Positions 61,921 to 64,000 of a stretch of DNA of 64,000 nt are shown one piece after another (the stretch's first letter is position 1; every line of letters starts with the position of its first letter). Location of the stretch: assembly GCF_002929505.1 (NCBI RefSeq), contig NZ_PJJL01000072.1:285730-349729 (forward strand), in the 5' to 3' direction. The stretch is from Cryobacterium sp. Y57 (lineage in GTDB: Bacteria > Actinomycetota > Actinomycetes > Actinomycetales > Microbacteriaceae). The notes beneath the pieces are model-generated. The model was given only the letters and a program-made list of their open reading frames with translations. It was not told where the DNA came from and made no database searches. The position numbers and the translations under genes were made by a program.

Positions 61921-62370
61921 TCAACTTCCGTGTTGAGCCGCCGAGGGCCACACGTCATCCTCGGCGAAAGCTGCCGCCCAGTAGTAAGGATTCACGGCAA
62001 GCAGAGGACGACTCGACCAACCCGACGAGCTGCTGGGGTCACTGACACCGACCTCCACAGTCGGACCCCAGATGGCGAGCCTTTCCTGGCATGCTCCACA
62101 AGGTGACAACACCGTGAAACCATCCCTGCCAGGTTCGCGGCTCACACAGATCGACGCGACGATTCGCCGGCCCTGGGAATAGGCCTCGCAGATGGGACCC
62201 GTTTCGGCACAAAGGTTCATGGCCGCGTTGAAGTTGTCTAACGAAACCCCCGTGAGGACAGACCCGTCATCCAAATAAACCGCCGCCGCCACCGCTTCGG
62301 AAGCATCTGGCCAGCGGAGCGTCATCTGATCCACGGCACGGTCAAACAAATTCTGGTCAGCTTTCATCAT
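61921..62370 (-). CDS. Cytidine deaminase family, blasticidin-S-deaminase-like
   Basis: 149 residues. Zinc site Cys54-Ala55-Glu56 (in MNLCAETGPICEA) and PCGAC at 90-94 (Cys91, Cys94). The CAE first motif and numbering resemble Aspergillus blasticidin-S deaminase as well as cytidine deaminases, which also carry C-A-E. C-terminal RPLLAVNPYYWAAAF is the usual end region. It deaminates cytidine or cytosine-nucleoside antibiotics. An 11-base-pair inverted repeat lies upstream. Located between recombinase remnants, so part of the mobile cargo. Confidence 0.82.
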   Translation of the reverse strand: MMKADQNLFDRAVDQMTLRWPDASEAVAAAVYLDDGSVLTGVSLDNFNAAMNLCAETGPICEAYSQGRRIVASICVSREPGRDGFTVLSPCGACQERLAIWGPTVEVGVSDPSSSSGWSSRPLLAVNPYYWAAAFAEDDVWPSAAQHGS

Positions 62371-62412
62371 CCAAGAAGTCTCCCAGAGATCCCCGCCCCG
62401 CCAGCGGCTCCG

Positions 62413-62442
62413 CTCAGCCTCGACCAGTGGATCGAGGCTGAG
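62413..62442. repeat. Perfect 11-base inverted repeat upstream of the deaminase gene
   Basis: CTCAGCCTCGA (62413-62423) and TCGAGGCTGAG (62432-62442) with an eight-base loop, 43 bases before the deaminase start on the minus strand. It could be an operator, a terminator for leftward transcription, or a recombination remnant. Confidence 0.6.
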
Positions 62443-62623
62443 ACATTATCCTCCGTCCTCGAGTGCGCATTTATGTGTGCGCGTCGATGTAACGGTCGAT
62501 TTTCTCTATGCTGGCCGTGGCAGCATTTGAATCAAAAAAACTTCACATTCAACTGGGCTCAGATGATTGGAAAAGTCGCGTAATTCCGCGGATGTTGGGC
62601 CGGTTCCGCTGCCGGGTTGAGGC

Positions 62624-62655
62624 GGTACCAAGGTTCAAATCCTTCCGTCTCCACA
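62624..62655 (+). repeat. tRNA-Ser 3'-end-like sequence (internal att remnant)
   Basis: GGTACC, then T-arm AAGG-TTCAAAT-CCTT, then CCGTCTCCACA mirrors the variable-arm/T-arm/acceptor end of tRNA-Ser(GCT) at 33,347-33,381. There is no 5' tRNA half. Stem changes in the T-arm are paired. It looks like an attachment-site copy from another tRNA-Ser allele. Confidence 0.6.
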
Positions 62656-62801
62656 CTCTTGAGGGCGAACCTTTTCGGCCGGGTACGTCGCTCTGGCGGC
62701 ATTGCTCGCTGGCTGTAGCGCTTATACCGCTCGACATGATCGCAGTACTGTTTTCCCAGCGACTGCACAGCCGTGTCACACGTATCTGTCATAATTGACT
62801 C

Positions 62802-63602
62802 ATGACCACATCTGATCATCAGGGGGATGGCTCTATCGAGCCACGACCGGATTCCACACAGCCGCCGTCCGCACCTACTTACCCGGCAACAGCGGTGCTG
62901 CCGCCTTCCCCGCCGGTGAAGCCAGCGAAAGGTCTTGCTCTGGCGGCGTTGCTCGTCGGCATCGGTGCGTTCCTCTTCGGTCTCATCCCTGTTTTCGGAG
63001 CGTTGGTTGGCGTTGCTGCTGTCATCCTTGGAGTCCTCGCGTTACGGAAACGGCAGCCAAAAGGTTTTGCTGTCACCGGGATTGTTCTCGGTGGTATTGC
63101 CGTTCTCGCTTCGATCAGCATGACAATTGGGAGCGTCGCGTTGGTGAACAGTGCTTCGGACGTTGCACCGGCTGCGGTAGCTCCGGCAACGACGAAACCT
63201 GTTGAATCTGCGGAATCTGTTGAGACGCCAGCGACTGTTGAACCAGCGGAACCGGTGGAAGAGACGGTAGCTCCGGAACCTGCTGCGGCGGCCGTCCCCG
63301 CTGATTACAAGTCGGCGCTCTCCCAAGCGAAGCGTTATTCCGACAGTATGCATATGAGCAAAGCCGGCCTTTACGGACAGCTCATCTCAGAGTACGGCGG
63401 GCAGTTCACGGTTGAGGCTGCGCAGTACGCGATTGACAATGTTGAAGCGGACTGGAATGCGAACGCTCTCGCCAGCGGAAAGTCTTACCAAGAACTGATG
63501 GCTATGTCACCGGCGGCAATCCACGACCAGCTGACGTCAGAGTACGGCGGGCAGTTCACGGTTTTGGAAGCAGACTATGCGGTCTTGCACTTGAACGACT
63601 GA
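62802..63602 (+). CDS. DUF4190 membrane protein with two Ltp-type (superinfection-exclusion-like) domains
   Basis: 266 residues. Pro-rich cytoplasmic start (1-40), two membrane helices of DUF4190 type (about 45-75 and 85-115; GLALAALLVGIGAFLFGLIP, RKRQPKGFAVTGIVLGGIAVLAS), a Val/Glu/Pro-rich spacer (120-168), then two Ltp-like repeats (170-215: MHMSKAGLYGQLISEYGGQF; 218-264: MSPAAIHDQLTSEYGGQF). Ltp domains block phage DNA entry in Streptococcus thermophilus phage TP-J34 lysogens. It sits directly inside the right end of the island. A terminator follows. Confidence 0.85.
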   Translation: MTTSDHQGDGSIEPRPDSTQPPSAPTYPATAVLPPSPPVKPAKGLALAALLVGIGAFLFGLIPVFGALVGVAAVILGVLALRKRQPKGFAVTGIVLGGIAVLASISMTIGSVALVNSASDVAPAAVAPATTKPVESAESVETPATVEPAEPVEETVAPEPAAAAVPADYKSALSQAKRYSDSMHMSKAGLYGQLISEYGGQFTVEAAQYAIDNVEADWNANALASGKSYQELMAMSPAAIHDQLTSEYGGQFTVLEADYAVLHLND

Positions 63603-63616
63603 GCAAGTTCTTCGAA

Positions 63617-63647
63617 AAAGAACCTCACTGATTTGGTGAGGTTCTTT
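63617..63647 (+). terminator. Intrinsic terminator after the Ltp-type gene
   Basis: AAAGAACCTCAC (63617-63628) pairs with GTGAGGTTCTTT (63636-63647), ending in T residues. Confidence 0.9.
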
Positions 63648-63830
63648 GTCCAAGGGTGTCTTTGACCTGTTAACTCCAGTCGTCGCGTCTCTTCGCAGTC
63701 TTCGCTCCACCAGCTGTTGCTAGCACTCCCAATACGAAGCCACGATATTCGACATCCGCTTTGTACGTTCCACTGCCGATTCATCCACCGTTTGTCCTCT
63801 CGAACATAAAGTTCATATTAGGGTTTGATT

Positions 63831-63903
63831 CCCACCGTCTCGGCAGCCACTCGAACCCCTGAGCCCCATGTGCAAACTGGGACTCAGGGGTTGTCCTGTG
63901 CCC
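63831..63903 (+). repeat. attR-like: diverged copy of tRNA-Ser(GCT) 3' end plus terminator
   Basis: Ungapped alignment with 33,367-33,439: CCCACCGTCTC-GCAGC, then the hairpin AACCCCTGAG/CTCAGGGGTT (63854-63892). About 58 of 73 positions match by eye. No 5' tRNA half is present, so it is a boundary copy, not a gene. The stretch 63,648-63,830 has no convincing gene. Confidence 0.7.
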
Positions 63904-63951
63904 CAAAGTAAGCGTCTGCTATCTGCCGTCGGCCGGCCGAGTGCAATCGGC

Positions 63952-64000
63952 TCAGGACGCCGCTGGAGCGATGAGTTTGGCTACGGTGAGCAAGATGACC
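63952..64000 (-). CDS. C-terminal end of an unknown, probably membrane, protein (partial)
   Basis: A leftward frame enters from the right edge and stops at TGA 63952-63954, reading VILLTVAKLIAPAAS. It is hydrophobic and lies outside the attR-like copy, so it would be resident chromosome. Too short to identify. Confidence 0.35.
   Translation of the reverse strand, partial: VILLTVAKLIAPAAS

Noticed and set aside
62624..62655. Intact tRNA gene
   Set aside because: Only the 3' part is present; no acceptor 5' strand, D-arm or anticodon arm upstream.
62508..62798. Rightward frame upstream of the Ltp-type gene
   Set aside because: It runs through the tRNA-like remnant and has no family features.
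62559..62819. Leftward frame with a KDLNLGTAS-like segment
   Set aside because: It is the reverse translation of the tRNA-like sequence, a known source of spurious calls.
1..64000. CRISPR array or intact prophage
   Set aside because: No regularly spaced identical repeats and no phage structural genes were seen; the tandem repeats found are within coding linkers or short intergenic units.

Overview
The window is high-GC DNA from an actinobacterium. GGATGC-rich coding, GTG/TTG starts, SdpA/B/C-type and LCP genes of actinobacterial character, and an M. tuberculosis-like ddaH/rocD/asnC block suggest a member of the Microbacteriaceae or a close relative. That placement is inferred from style and gene content; no 16S or other marker was available.

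Bases 1 to about 33,400 look like ordinary chromosome. The order is: the end of an olefin/beta-lactone (ole) locus; two YtrA-type GntR regulators around a membrane protein; a FetB-like permease; an arginine-derivative/ornithine catabolic block (AsnC regulator, DDAH-like hydrolase, rocD); an esterase; a lactate-oxidase-type enzyme with its FadR-type regulator and a clear palindromic operator; an orphan solute-binding protein; a 2-hydroxyacid dehydrogenase; a secreted subtilase with DUF4214 repeats; a peptide/proton symporter; a MarR-MFS pair; a lipoate ligase with unusual domain order; an orphan DNA methyltransferase; a GH1 glucosidase; pgm, pheA, a lipid kinase, serS, a HAD phosphatase, tRNA-Ser(TGA), an LCP-family wall-polymer ligase and tRNA-Ser(GCT).

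From the 3' end of tRNA-Ser(GCT) (33,379) to about 63,900 the DNA is a mosaic island. Its left end is the tRNA gene plus terminator, followed by integrase, IS256 and DUF4913 debris. Its right end is a diverged, ungapped copy of the tRNA 3' end and terminator (63,831-63,903). A third tRNA-3'-end-like sequence lies at 62,624. Cargo in order: a metallophosphoesterase; a GntR-controlled oligopeptide ABC operon with a tyrosine phosphatase and a PatB/MalY-type C-S lyase; a decayed mobilization region (malG, mob and relaxase pseudogenes, IS3 scrap); a complete SdpI-SdpC-SdpA-SdpB-like peptide-toxin operon; two MFS exporters, each coupled to a small ORF, with a second-site RsgA-like GTPase; a second oligopeptide ABC operon with a fused double ATPase; a blasticidin-S-deaminase-like cytidine deaminase; and a DUF4190/Ltp-type membrane protein resembling phage superinfection-exclusion proteins, directly inside the right end.

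The most notable system is the Sdp-like cluster (46.7-49.5 kb): a secreted precursor with two closely spaced cysteines and a hydrophobic C-terminal segment, its two maturation-type proteins, and an SdpI-type immunity protein, all on one strand and tightly spaced. The island combines offence (Sdp toxin), export/self-protection (MFS pairs, RsgA-like GTPase, nucleoside-antibiotic-type deaminase), nutrient import (two peptide ABC systems) and possibly phage exclusion (Ltp). No CRISPR array, rRNA or intact prophage was seen.
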